Shown here: positions 9,024-18,005 of the stretch, in pieces
Position numbering within the stretch: position 1 is the stretch's first letter
Layout of the letters: each line of letters starts with the position of its first letter
Assembly: GCA_002490665.1 (NCBI GenBank)
Contig: DKUL01000052.1
Location: forward strand, 7,696-71,695
DNA: 64,000 nt
Direction of reading: 5' to 3'
Source of the DNA: Lachnospiraceae bacterium UBA7205
GTDB lineage: Bacteria; Bacillota; Clostridia; Lachnospirales; Lachnospiraceae
Notes under the pieces: model-generated
The model's input: the letters and a program-made list of their open reading frames with translations, nothing else
Database searches by the model: none
What the model was told of the DNA's origin: nothing
Program-made: the position numbers and the translations under genes

Positions 9024-9721
9024 CAGTCATCCCTTTTCCCAAACAGCATCACTAGACGCAGAAGCTGTAATATGGAAGCCGCTGCCGCCGCCACATACGT
9101 ATATGCTGCCGCCTTTAACACCTTTGCGCTTTTCCTGCGCTCGTCACTTGTCACAATGCCGTACTGTTCGATGCAGACGAGCGCCCTCCTGGACGCATCA
9201 AACTCTACCGGGAGTGTCACAATCTGGAAAAGCACCGCGATGGAAAATACCCAGATGCCGATGTTTACAAGCACCGGATTGCTGCCCAGTATCAGTCCCA
9301 CAATAATAATGGGGATACCCAGCCTTGAACCGATGTTTGCCGCCGGGACAAGCGCTGTCCTGATATTCAGCGGGGCATATCCCTCGTGGTGCTGCATTAC
9401 ATGTCCGCACTCGTGCGCAGCCACACCGATTGCGGCTACGGAACTGGAAGAATACACGCTGTCAGACAGCCGCACCACTTTCCTTGACGGATCATAATGG
9501 TCTGTCAGGTTTCCCCTGATATGCTCCACGCGCACATCATGAATTCCCCTGCTCCTGAGAATCGTTTCCGCAGCCTGTGCACCCGTCATGCCTGACAGGC
9601 TCCGCTCCCTTGCATATTTCTGAAACGTGGAATTCACCCTTGCGGACGCAATGATGCTGAGAACCGCACCGATTAGTACCAATATATAGGTCGGGTCAAA
9701 ATAATAACCAAAATACGGCAT
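9023..9721 (-). CDS. Membrane zinc metallopeptidase (YugP family)
   Basis: 232 residues. The N-terminus is a hydrophobic helix, the HExxH zinc motif is HECGHVMQHHEGY near residue 120, and two or more hydrophobic segments follow. This matches the YugP-type neutral zinc metallopeptidase family (Zn_peptidase_2), which is membrane-bound with poorly known substrates. It commonly sits between fmt and rsmB in Clostridia. The ATG has AAAGGAG upstream. The catalytic motif is intact. The physiological role is not established. Confidence 0.88.
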   Translation of the reverse strand: MPYFGYYFDPTYILVLIGAVLSIIASARVNSTFQKYARERSLSGMTGAQAAETILRSRGIHDVRVEHIRGNLTDHYDPSRKVVRLSDSVYSSSSVAAIGVAAHECGHVMQHHEGYAPLNIRTALVPAANIGSRLGIPIIIVGLILGSNPVLVNIGIWVFSIAVLFQIVTLPVEFDASRRALVCIEQYGIVTSDERRKSAKVLKAAAYTYVAAAAASILQLLRLVMLFGKRDD

Positions 9722-9756
9722 ATACGTCTCCTTTCCTGTCTGTAGACAGACATTTA

Positions 9757-10701
9757 CTAATCACCAAGGCACATTCCTGCCTTCCACTGGTTTCCAAGCA
9801 GAAAGGTTTTTGTGTCCATGCGTTTTTTCCCCTCTAACTGCAATTCATTGATTCGTAAAATCCCATTTCCGCATGCCACATCAAAAGAATCCTTTGCAAC
9901 GGACACAATTGTTCCCGGCGTATCTGTGCTTTTTGTGCCTGTATCTTCGGAAACGACATCACTGTCCCAGATTTTCACGATTTTCCCCTGATAAGCCGTG
10001 TAGGCGCTGGGCCACGAATTCAGTCCCCTGACAAGACGTTCAATGACCACTGCGTCCTGCTTCCAGTCTATTCTTCCCATGGACTTATCCATCATTTTCA
10101 CATGGGTCGCAAGACGTTCATCCTGTTTTACCGGCGTAACCTCACCCCGCTCCAGCATCGGGAGTGTTTCCACTATCAGCTCTGCCCCTGCCCTGGCAAG
10201 CTTGTCAAAAAGACTTTCTGCTGTCTCCTTATCCTGTATTGTAACCCTTTTCTGCGTAAGTATGTCCCCCGTATCAACGCCCGCATCCATCTGCATGATT
10301 GTGACGCCGGTTTCTTTCTCGCCATCAATGATACACTGGTTTATCGGCGCGGCGCCCCTGTATTTCGGCAGGAGGGACGCGTGGATATTGACGCACCCAA
10401 ATCTTGGCATTTCCAGAATCTGTTCTGACAGAATCTGTCCGAAAGCAGCCACGACATAGACATCCGCCTCATAGCCCTTTAATTCTACTATTGCCTCCGG
10501 TGTCTTTATCCTGACAGGCTGAAGCACCGGAATATGATACTTTAAGGCACATGTCTTTACTGGCGAGCACTGTACCTGCCCGCTTCTTCCCTTTGGCTTG
10601 TCGGGCTGCGTCACAACCGCCGTCACTTCATGCCCTGCCTGAATCAGCGCCTCAAGCGCCCCCACTGAAAAATCGGGTGTCCCCATAAAAACAATTTTCA
10701 T
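9757..10701 (-). CDS. fmt: Methionyl-tRNA formyltransferase
   Basis: 314 residues, typical length. Formylates initiator Met-tRNA using 10-formyl-tetrahydrofolate. Signatures: MGTPDFSVGALEAL at the N-terminus, HASLLPKYRGAAPI in the active-site region with conserved His and Asn nearby, and a C-terminal tRNA-binding domain from about residue 205. The start at 10701 has AAAGGAG. It follows def by 16 bases; the two genes form the formylation/deformylation pair. Confidence 0.97.
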   Translation of the reverse strand: MKIVFMGTPDFSVGALEALIQAGHEVTAVVTQPDKPKGRSGQVQCSPVKTCALKYHIPVLQPVRIKTPEAIVELKGYEADVYVVAAFGQILSEQILEMPRFGCVNIHASLLPKYRGAAPINQCIIDGEKETGVTIMQMDAGVDTGDILTQKRVTIQDKETAESLFDKLARAGAELIVETLPMLERGEVTPVKQDERLATHVKMMDKSMGRIDWKQDAVVIERLVRGLNSWPSAYTAYQGKIVKIWDSDVVSEDTGTKSTDTPGTIVSVAKDSFDVACGNGILRINELQLEGKKRMDTKTFLLGNQWKAGMCLGD

Positions 10702-10717
10702 CCTTTATCCAGCTCCT

Positions 10718-11197
10718 TTAATCCTCGTCCTCAGGCGGCTCGACATCCATCAGCTCACCCTCGACCTTCTCCACATAGAGATGTCCTTCAAGATGCTCAA
10801 TCTCGTGGCAGAATGCCCTTGCAAGAAGTTCTTCCCCCTCTATCTCAAATTCATTCAGCTCCTCATCCTGTGCCACCACTTTCACATAATTTGGCCGTAT
10901 CACCGACCCCGTCTTTCCCGGCACGCTAAGACATGCCTCGTTTCCTTCCTGCTCCCCGCTCATCTCCACAATCCGCGGGTTAATCAGCAGAATCGGGTCT
11001 TCCCCTGTCGCATCAATCACGACAATCCGTTTGAGCACGCCCACCTGCACAGCTGCAAGCCCGACGCCGTTTGCCTCATACATCGTCTCAAACATGTCAT
11101 CTATCAGATCCTGAACCCTCGGTGTTATCTCCTTCACCTCTTTTGAAATCTTGTTTAAAACGGGATCTCCTATTTCTCTGATTGTTCTGATTGCCAT
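10718..11197 (-). CDS. def: Peptide deformylase
   Basis: 159 residues. Removes the N-formyl group from nascent proteins. The three family motifs are present: GVGLAAVQVG (motif 1, usually GxGLAAxQ), EACLSVPG (motif 2 with the metal-binding Cys) and HEIEHLEGH (motif 3, HExxH). The fifth position of motif 3 is Glu-His where most enzymes read Asp-His; the two metal-binding His and the catalytic Glu are kept. The C-terminal tail is acidic (EPPEDED). It lies between priA and fmt. Confidence 0.96.
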   Translation of the reverse strand: MAIRTIREIGDPVLNKISKEVKEITPRVQDLIDDMFETMYEANGVGLAAVQVGVLKRIVVIDATGEDPILLINPRIVEMSGEQEGNEACLSVPGKTGSVIRPNYVKVVAQDEELNEFEIEGEELLARAFCHEIEHLEGHLYVEKVEGELMDVEPPEDED

Positions 11198-11239
11198 AAT
11201 TCTTTCCTTACCTTTCCTTCTCTAAAATATTTTTCCAAT

Positions 11240-13525
11240 TTAATAATTCCTCATGGGATTGAAATCAAACTGCACACTGTCCGCGTTCCACTGCATCATG
11301 TCAATGTACGCCTCAAGTGCATCCTTAATTTCCGTAAGCACCTGATAATTCCTGTGCTTGATATAAAAAATGTACCGGAATACATCATTTATCCTTCCAA
11401 TTGACGCCTCCGTCGGTCCAATCACCAATGCAAGTGCGTCACCAGACACCGCCTTTGCCCGCTCTGCAAGTTCCCCCGCATGCCCTGCCCCTGTGACCGC
11501 ATCCGGCGAAAGGACAAGCACTGCCATCATATGCGCTGCCGGTGGGTACATCATCAAGTCACGGTACGTCATTTCCTCCTCATAGAAGCCCTCATAATCC
11601 TGGTTTGCCGCATGGACAATCGTATAATGCTCCGGCTGGTAGGTCTGGATAACCACCTCGCCTGGCAGTGCACTTCTTCCTGCCCTGCCTGCCGCCTGCG
11701 TGAGAAGCTGGAACGTGCGCTCACCCGCCCTGTAATCACCTGCATGCAGCGACATGTCCGCCGCCAGTATGCCCACCAGCGTCACCCTTGCAAAATCATG
11801 TCCTTTCACAATCATCTGCGTGCCCACAAGGATATCCGCCTCCTCATTGGCAAACTGCGACAATATCTGTTCATAGCTGTCCTTGCTTCTGGTCGTGTCC
11901 GCATCCATCCGGAGTACCCGCGCAGCCGGAAACTCCTTATGTAAAAGCTCCTCTATCTGCTGTGTTCCCGCCCTGAAGCCCAGAATGTACTTCGAGCCGC
12001 ACTGCGGGCAGCTAGTCACACCCGGCGTCTCATAGCCGCAGTAATGGCACACCAGTCTTCCTGCCTTTTGGGAGCGGTCTGTGTGCTCTGACAGCGAGAC
12101 ATCACAGTGCGGGCATTTCATGACATACCCGCATGACCTGCATGACACAAATCCGGCGTATCCCCTGCGGTTGATAAAAAGCATCATCTGTTCGCCCTTT
12201 TCCAGCCGGTCACCTATGAGCGCATGCAGTCTCCTGCTGAATATGGAACGGTTTCCGGATTTCAGTTCCTGCCTTAAATCCTCCACATACACCTTGGGAA
12301 GCTGTCCGCCGGCAAGACGCTCTTTCAATGTAAAAAGCTTTATCTCACCGTTCTTTGCCTTATGATACGACTCAAGGGACGGCGTCGCCGAACCCAGGAC
12401 AAGGACGGCATCTTTCATGCGGCAGAGCTCCGCCGCCGTCTCCCTTGCATGATATTTTGGCATATTCTCACTTTTGTAGCTGCCCTCGTGCTCCTCGTCC
12501 ATAATCACAAGCCCAAGTCTTTCAAACGGCGTAAACAGTGCCGAACGGGGGCCTATCATAATATCAATTTCCCCTTTTGCGGCGCGCACGCACTGATCCG
12601 AGCGCTCACCAGCCGAAAGCCGCGAATTCATAACAGACACCTTTTCACCGAAGCGCTGGTAAAACCGCACAAGCGTCTGGTACGTAAGCGCAATCTCCGG
12701 TATCAGGACAATCGCCTGCCTGCCCTCCGCAATCACCCTGTCAATCAGTTCCATGTATACTTCCGTCTTTCCGCTTCCTGTCACCCCGTGAATCAGATAG
12801 GTCTGACGAATCCCCGCCCTGAAATCCGCAGCAATGCTTTCCACAATCCTTTCCTGGTTTTCAGACAGCTGCCTTTTTGTCTTTTTCTGCCACCCCCGCG
12901 CAACATTTCCAGGCAGTGCATTCCGGTATGTTTTCTCTGACCGAATTTCTATCAGCCCTGCCTTTTCCAACGACTGAATTGTCTGCGCCGCAATATTGAG
13001 TTTGCCCATGACCAGCGTATATGGCAGTAACGGCTGAATCGATAGCGCCTGCATCAGCCGTGCCTTTGCTGTCTGGTGCTTGCGCCCAAATTCTTCTGCC
13101 TTTCCGGCTGCCACCGCTTCGTCTGCCATACAGACAATCGTCTTTTTGACAAGCTGCTTTCGCTTCTGCTTCACGGGAAGTACTGTTTTCAGCGCGGAAA
13201 TCATGGTGGAACCGTAGTTTTGCTTCATCCACCACGCAAGCCGGATGGAATCAGCCTCCGCACTGACTCCGTCCTTCACGATAGAATGAATTTCCTTTAA
13301 CCGGCTCTCTTCATACGAGGCGCTGTCAGTAATTTCCATCACATAGCCATGAATCAGTTTGTTTCCCCGCCCAAAGGGGATTGTCACCGCCATCCCTACA
13401 GCTATTTTCCCCATTAATCCGTCAGGTATTCGGTACTGGAACGGTCTGTCAACCTTCTCGTGGGATATATCGACAATAATATTTGCAAATCTGCATGTCA
13501 TTTGTCCGTCATTTCCTTCTGTCAT
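11240..13525 (-). CDS. priA: Primosomal replication restart helicase PriA
   Basis: 761 residues. Superfamily 2 helicase that recognises stalled forks and loads the replicative helicase. N-terminal 3'-DNA-binding domain, winged helix, then helicase motifs: Walker A GVTGSGKT near 248, DEEH box near 342, GSATPS motif III. A zinc-binding insertion has CRSCGYVMKCPHCD and CHYCGYETPGVTSCPQCG. The ATG at 13525 has GAGG close upstream; an ATG 8 codons later is an alternative start. It begins 18 bases after the murE stop. Confidence 0.96.
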   Translation of the reverse strand: MTEGNDGQMTCRFANIIVDISHEKVDRPFQYRIPDGLMGKIAVGMAVTIPFGRGNKLIHGYVMEITDSASYEESRLKEIHSIVKDGVSAEADSIRLAWWMKQNYGSTMISALKTVLPVKQKRKQLVKKTIVCMADEAVAAGKAEEFGRKHQTAKARLMQALSIQPLLPYTLVMGKLNIAAQTIQSLEKAGLIEIRSEKTYRNALPGNVARGWQKKTKRQLSENQERIVESIAADFRAGIRQTYLIHGVTGSGKTEVYMELIDRVIAEGRQAIVLIPEIALTYQTLVRFYQRFGEKVSVMNSRLSAGERSDQCVRAAKGEIDIMIGPRSALFTPFERLGLVIMDEEHEGSYKSENMPKYHARETAAELCRMKDAVLVLGSATPSLESYHKAKNGEIKLFTLKERLAGGQLPKVYVEDLRQELKSGNRSIFSRRLHALIGDRLEKGEQMMLFINRRGYAGFVSCRSCGYVMKCPHCDVSLSEHTDRSQKAGRLVCHYCGYETPGVTSCPQCGSKYILGFRAGTQQIEELLHKEFPAARVLRMDADTTRSKDSYEQILSQFANEEADILVGTQMIVKGHDFARVTLVGILAADMSLHAGDYRAGERTFQLLTQAAGRAGRSALPGEVVIQTYQPEHYTIVHAANQDYEGFYEEEMTYRDLMMYPPAAHMMAVLVLSPDAVTGAGHAGELAERAKAVSGDALALVIGPTEASIGRINDVFRYIFYIKHRNYQVLTEIKDALEAYIDMMQWNADSVQFDFNPMRNY

Positions 13526-13543
13526 TTTCCTCTGCTCTCTCTG

Positions 13544-15022
13544 TCATCTGCCGTTTTCTATCTCATCTAATATTTCCTGAATGAGCACCCTCTCATCCAT
13601 CGGATACTTCACACCCTTAATCTCCTGATAGTCCTCATGCCCTTTTCCTGCAAGCACGATGATATCTCCTTCCCTGCCATGCGTGATGGCATAGCGGATT
13701 GCCTCCTTGCGGTCACATATCTCCACATACTTACCATCTGTTTTGCCGATTCCGGTCTTGATGTCCGCGATGATATCGAGTGGTTCCTCGTCGCGCGGAT
13801 TGTCGGAAGTGATGATGGTAAGGTCGGCAAGCCTTCCGCTGACCTCACCCATCTCGTACCGCCTGAGCCTGGAACGGTTCCCGCCACAGCCGAACAGGCA
13901 GACAAGTCGTTTCGGATGATATTCCCTTAACGTGGTAAGCAGGCTCTCCAGCGCCATGGCATTGTGCGCATAGTCAATCATCAGCGTAAAGTCATCCGAT
14001 ACCCTGACCATTTCAATCCTTCCCTTTACCGTCGCGCCCACAAGCGCTGCCTTGATGTCCTCCTCCTTCACGCCAAAGTGCCTGCATATCGCAATCGCCG
14101 TCAGTGCATTGTACGCGCTGAATTTTCCGGGAATGTCCGTCTCAATCTCCATGTTGAGCAGCCCGGACACCTGAAACCGAATCCCGAGGAATCCTTTTCC
14201 CGTCACCAGCTCCAAGTCGCTTCCGCGCAAATCCGCACACGCGTCAAATCCATACGTCTCAAGCGTGCAGGTATGCCCCTCTGTCACCTGTTTCCAGTGC
14301 TTGTCATCACAATTGACAATGCCAACCCTGCACTGCCGGAAAAGCATCGCCTTGCACGCGAGATATTCCTCAAAAGATGCATGCTCGTTCGGTCCGATAT
14401 GATCCGGCTCAATGTTGGTAAAAATCCCATAATCAAAGACAAATCCCTGTGTGCGGTGCATCATGAAGCCCTGCGACGACGCTTCCATCACCACTGCGTC
14501 ACATCCTGCATCCTTCATCTCGCGGAAGTACTTCTGCAGGACAAAGGACTCGGGTGTTGTGTTGGAAGCCGGAATCACTCGTTTTCCTGTAATAATCTCG
14601 ATTGTCCCCACAAGTCCCACCTTGTACCCTGCCCTTTCCAGTATGTACTTGACAAAATATGCCGTTGTGGTCTTGCCCTTTGTCCCTGTCACCCCGATAA
14701 TTTTCATGCCGTCAGCCGGATTGCCAAAATAATTGGCAGATATAAATGCCATGGCATATCTGGTGTCTTCGACCTGAATCACGGTAACCTCCCTGTCGCC
14801 GGGAAGCTCCACGGCATGGCTGACTACAAGCGCAGCAGCCCCCTGGCGCACCGCCTCTGCTGCCGCCGTGTGTCCGTCAAAGTTCGCACCCTTTATACAT
14901 ATAAAAAGACAGTCCTTTGTAATTTTTCTGGAGTCGTTCACCACCTCAGATATTTCCACATCCGTACTGCCCTTGATGCACTGGTATTCAAAACCGCCCA
15001 ATAACTCCCTGCACTGATACAT
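13544..15022 (-). CDS. murE: UDP-MurNAc-tripeptide synthetase (MurE, likely meso-DAP-adding)
   Basis: 492 residues. ATP-dependent ligase adding the third stem-peptide residue to UDP-MurNAc-L-Ala-D-Glu in the cytoplasm. Mur-ligase motifs: GTKGKTTTAYF (P-loop), NIEPDHIG, and DNPRDEEP near the C-terminus. DNPR is the motif of meso-diaminopimelate-specific MurE, which agrees with dapL in this window. The ATG at 15022 follows GGGGTG at suitable spacing. The frame extends 14 codons upstream, without a better ribosome binding site. It is the first gene of the murE-to-rpe run and lies away from the dcw cluster at 34-47 kb. Confidence 0.95.
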   Translation of the reverse strand: MYQCRELLGGFEYQCIKGSTDVEISEVVNDSRKITKDCLFICIKGANFDGHTAAAEAVRQGAAALVVSHAVELPGDREVTVIQVEDTRYAMAFISANYFGNPADGMKIIGVTGTKGKTTTAYFVKYILERAGYKVGLVGTIEIITGKRVIPASNTTPESFVLQKYFREMKDAGCDAVVMEASSQGFMMHRTQGFVFDYGIFTNIEPDHIGPNEHASFEEYLACKAMLFRQCRVGIVNCDDKHWKQVTEGHTCTLETYGFDACADLRGSDLELVTGKGFLGIRFQVSGLLNMEIETDIPGKFSAYNALTAIAICRHFGVKEEDIKAALVGATVKGRIEMVRVSDDFTLMIDYAHNAMALESLLTTLREYHPKRLVCLFGCGGNRSRLRRYEMGEVSGRLADLTIITSDNPRDEEPLDIIADIKTGIGKTDGKYVEICDRKEAIRYAITHGREGDIIVLAGKGHEDYQEIKGVKYPMDERVLIQEILDEIENGR

Positions 15023-15147
15023 ATTTATCCACACCCCTTCATGACTGTACTGACACGCTTCCATTCTGAGGAGCTTTACCAGACAGGTACGTGCCGCACA
15101 GGCTGTTCAACCTTATGCTTTATATAAATCTATGAACTCTATTCTAA

Positions 15148-15176
15148 AGAATACCATATCCCCCCCCAATTATCAA
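15148..15176 (-). promoter_or_regulatory. Sigma-A-type promoter for murE, with a G8 run in the spacer
   Basis: On the minus strand TTGATA (15171-15176) is separated by exactly 17 bases from TATTCT (15148-15153). The spacer contains eight consecutive G (C at 15160-15167 on the plus strand). The expected start of transcription is near 15140, about 120 bases before the murE ATG. The 406-base gap 15023-15428 holds this promoter and the recJ terminator; nothing else convincing is seen in it. Confidence 0.6.
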
Positions 15177-15221
15177 GAAAAGAAAACGATCATAAGGCCG
15201 AACAGTAACGTCCAAATACAA

Positions 15222-15248
15222 TAAGAGCCAGGACAAACCTGGCTCTTA
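15222..15248 (-). terminator. Rho-independent terminator after recJ
   Basis: A perfect 11-bp stem (15222-15232 with 15238-15248, 5-base loop), followed on the minus strand by TTGTATTTGG. It lies about 180 bases after the recJ stop and just upstream of the murE promoter, so it separates the two transcription units. Confidence 0.75.
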
Positions 15249-15428
15249 CCGCATATTTTCTTATGAGGGGGGAGATAGTGAGTGCTTCAACTATCTGTAT
15301 ATTACTATACCCGTTAAATGTGTCAAAAATGTGTTTAAATCATAAAAATAGAATAATTTTTCTTAACAAACAATAAATCCTGTTAAAATTTAAGCCCTAA
15401 ACCCCTTAAAAACAGCCATCCATCATTC

Positions 15429-17222
15429 TCACTGATAATACTTCATCACCATCTGCAAGGACACATTCCCCCGGTATTCATTGATATCCGGATAGTACAC
15501 CACCGATAAAACAATATCCACTGCTGCCGTCTGTGTTCCCCTGTGATACAAATTGTCCACTGCCGCCGCACCATATTTTTCCGCCACATACGCATCAAAC
15601 GCCTCGATATCACCAAAATATATCATTTCATATTTTTTTCCGCCTTCGTCTGCCACCGTATATTTTCCCACATTATGGTTCGCGCCGAGCACCCTTCCGC
15701 CCACGAAACGGACATTCTTCTGCGCAAACTGCGGTTTCGGGTTTCCGTTCCCGAAAGGCTCAAGCCTTGCAATCTCCCTGACAAAGCCAATGCTCGCATA
15801 CGCCATCGGCATCGGCACGTCAATCATCACCTTCTCCTCAAAGTCCGCATCCGTAAGCGTACAGTTTTCGTTCAGCCTGCGCCGGAACACGTCCACATTC
15901 TCCTCCGGCAGGGACAGACCGGCCGCAAGCTTGTGCCCTCCATACTTGGTAAACAGCTCCTTGCATTTTGTCATCTCGTCATACATATGAAATGCATCGA
16001 TTGACCGCCCCGAGCCCTTGACGCCATCCTCCGCCCTCGTGAGCACGAACACGGGCTTGCAGTATTTCTCCCGGATTCTTCCTGCAATAATCCCGGCAAG
16101 GCTTTCATGTACCTCGGGCAGATACACGACAAGCACCCTGTCCTTGTCAAGCCCGCCATCTTCAATCTGCCTTATGGCTTCCTCAACGCCTTTTAACGTG
16201 AGTTCCTTCCTGCTGTCATTCATTGCCTTCAGATCCCCGGCAAGCACTGCTGCCACTTCCATGTCTTGCGCCTTGAAAAGCTCAAGCGCGTTGGCTGCCG
16301 TGTCAAGCCGCCCTGTGGCATTGAGACAGGGTCCAAGGACAAAACCGATTGTGTATGGTTTTATATGCGCTGCATCCGTCCCTGTCGCCTGCATCAGCGC
16401 CTTTAAGCCGATATTTCTCGTGTGCTTCATCAGCTCCATGCCGCTTTTTACAATAATGCGGTTTTCGTCCCTCAGCTCCATCACATCCCCGATTGTCGCA
16501 AAAGCCGCAAGCTCGAGCAGCTCCAGTCCAAGTTCCGACTCCATTGCCTCCCGCCAGTCCGTTTCTTCTTTCTTCGCCAGCAGTGCAAGCACAAGCTTGT
16601 ATGCCACAACTGCGCCGCAAATCTCCGGAAACGGATAACCGCAGTCCTCCTGCTTGGGGTCCACAACCGCCCTTGCCTCCGGCACCCTGTACTGCCTTAC
16701 GCCGTCCTTTTCCTCATAGGGCACCTCATGGTGATCCGTCACGATAACCGTCATTCCAAGGGAATTGGCAAACGCAGTCTGCTCGTATGCCGCAATCCCG
16801 TTGTCACAGGTAAGTACCGTGTCCGTACCCGCATCATATGCCTCCTGAATCAGATTTTCGTTCAGTCCGTAACCATCGCGTATCCTGTGCGGAATGGCTG
16901 TATCTACAGCTGCGCCGCACTTTGACAGGCCGCGGAATAAAATATATGTAGAACAAATACCGTCAATATCATAGTCCCCTATAATACGGATGCGTTTCCC
17001 CTGCGCCATCTTTTCCAGCAGGATATCCACTGCCCTGTCCATGTCCTTCAAAAGCCCCGGTGCATACAAATGTTCCCTGGTGCCGTTCAGAAACCTGTCA
17101 ATGTCCTTGTCCTCCACCACATCCCTGTTCCTGATAATGCGCGCAAGCACGGGGTCAATATGGTATTTCTGGGAAATGGCATCAAAATCAGCCCTTTTTG
17201 CCGCTACCATCCACTTACTCAT
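15429..17222 (-). CDS. recJ: Single-stranded-DNA-specific exonuclease RecJ
   Basis: About 597 residues. 5'-3' exonuclease on single-stranded DNA in recombination and mismatch repair. DHH-family motifs: DYDIDGICS near 82, DHHEVP near 163, DHHA1-domain motif GRSIDAF, then GGHKLAAG. A C-terminal OB-like domain follows. The ATG at 17222 overlaps the thioesterase stop in an ATGAGTAA arrangement and is likely translationally coupled; a TTG at 17234 is an alternative. The terminator at 15222-15248 follows the gene. Confidence 0.94.
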   Translation of the reverse strand: MSKWMVAAKRADFDAISQKYHIDPVLARIIRNRDVVEDKDIDRFLNGTREHLYAPGLLKDMDRAVDILLEKMAQGKRIRIIGDYDIDGICSTYILFRGLSKCGAAVDTAIPHRIRDGYGLNENLIQEAYDAGTDTVLTCDNGIAAYEQTAFANSLGMTVIVTDHHEVPYEEKDGVRQYRVPEARAVVDPKQEDCGYPFPEICGAVVAYKLVLALLAKKEETDWREAMESELGLELLELAAFATIGDVMELRDENRIIVKSGMELMKHTRNIGLKALMQATGTDAAHIKPYTIGFVLGPCLNATGRLDTAANALELFKAQDMEVAAVLAGDLKAMNDSRKELTLKGVEEAIRQIEDGGLDKDRVLVVYLPEVHESLAGIIAGRIREKYCKPVFVLTRAEDGVKGSGRSIDAFHMYDEMTKCKELFTKYGGHKLAAGLSLPEENVDVFRRRLNENCTLTDADFEEKVMIDVPMPMAYASIGFVREIARLEPFGNGNPKPQFAQKNVRFVGGRVLGANHNVGKYTVADEGGKKYEMIYFGDIEAFDAYVAEKYGAAAVDNLYHRGTQTAAVDIVLSVVYYPDINEYRGNVSLQMVMKYYQ

Positions 17223-17964
17223 ATCCAAAACCAAACCTTTCCGCCGTCATTGAAAGGGTAAATTCAACCAACGCATATATATCACCGTTTCCATCCTCCA
17301 GCACAGCCTGATGCCGCTGTCCTGCCTTTCTGGCAACAGCCATCAGCCGGTCTCCATAGACGGCTGGTTTCCTGTACTCTGCCCGCAGCTCCCTGATTTC
17401 GGCGTCTTCCGGAAGCATCTCCATCGCAAGCCTGACATACTGCACATTATTCATATGCAGATTGGAATCAATCTGGTACCTTCTTACCTGAAATTCTTTT
17501 TGGGTTACAGTACTGCAGGCTTCATCAAGCAGCGCAATCTTGCGTGGTGCATAGTCCATATCCAGTTTTTCTGCCAGTTCATATCCGTCTATCATCTCCT
17601 GAGGCGGTTTCACCGGACGGCGTTTGACGGTGTCAATCAGTGTCCATATTGAAGATGCGCTGATAATCCTGTTTCCCTTTGTATCTGTCACCATAAAGTT
17701 GCGATAGCCCAGAAAACCCTTAAAATCATATGGAAACGTTGTAATCCTGATTTTCTCATTCAGTGCCGGCCGTCTGTCTATCACAATCTGCCATGAGCTG
17801 AGAAGCCACGCAATATTCCTGCCATACAGATAGTCAACCGTGATGCTGCCGTTCTCCGCCTCAAAAATCGCCGCGTCCTGAAAACAGTCCAGTATGGCAG
17901 GCACTGTCATATGCAGCGCCGCATCCACAACACTATACCCCACATTTATCTCATATGTATACAT
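17215..17964 (-). CDS. Acyl-ACP thioesterase (FatA/bacterial type)
   Basis: 249 residues. A double hot-dog-fold thioesterase that would release fatty acids from acyl carrier protein. Visible signatures: N-terminal hot-dog with CFQDAA and NIAWLLSSWQIVIDR, then in the second half the catalytic SNLHMNNVQYV with the expected Asn and His. Length is typical of bacterial members. The start ATG 17964 follows GAGGGATGGG. The gene overlaps recJ by 8 bases. The physiological substrate cannot be told from the sequence. Confidence 0.88.
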   Translation of the reverse strand: MYTYEINVGYSVVDAALHMTVPAILDCFQDAAIFEAENGSITVDYLYGRNIAWLLSSWQIVIDRRPALNEKIRITTFPYDFKGFLGYRNFMVTDTKGNRIISASSIWTLIDTVKRRPVKPPQEMIDGYELAEKLDMDYAPRKIALLDEACSTVTQKEFQVRRYQIDSNLHMNNVQYVRLAMEMLPEDAEIRELRAEYRKPAVYGDRLMAVARKAGQRHQAVLEDGNGDIYALVEFTLSMTAERFGFGYE

Positions 17965-18005
17965 CCCATCCCTCTTTCCAATCCTTATTTTTTATGGACA
18001 ATTCC

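Noticed and set aside
13964..15004. 346-codon plus-strand open frame opposite murE
   Set aside because: Mirror frame of a conserved Mur ligase; Cys/His/Arg-rich with no recognisable motifs and no start signal.
15272..15293. GATAG/CTATC inverted repeat near recJ as a second terminator
   Set aside because: Only 5 bp of stem, a 12-base loop and no T run; the adjacent 11-bp hairpin is a far better terminator.
15262..15373. Small ATG frame of about 37 codons in the recJ-murE gap
   Set aside because: No ribosome binding site, no protein-like pattern and no conserved context.
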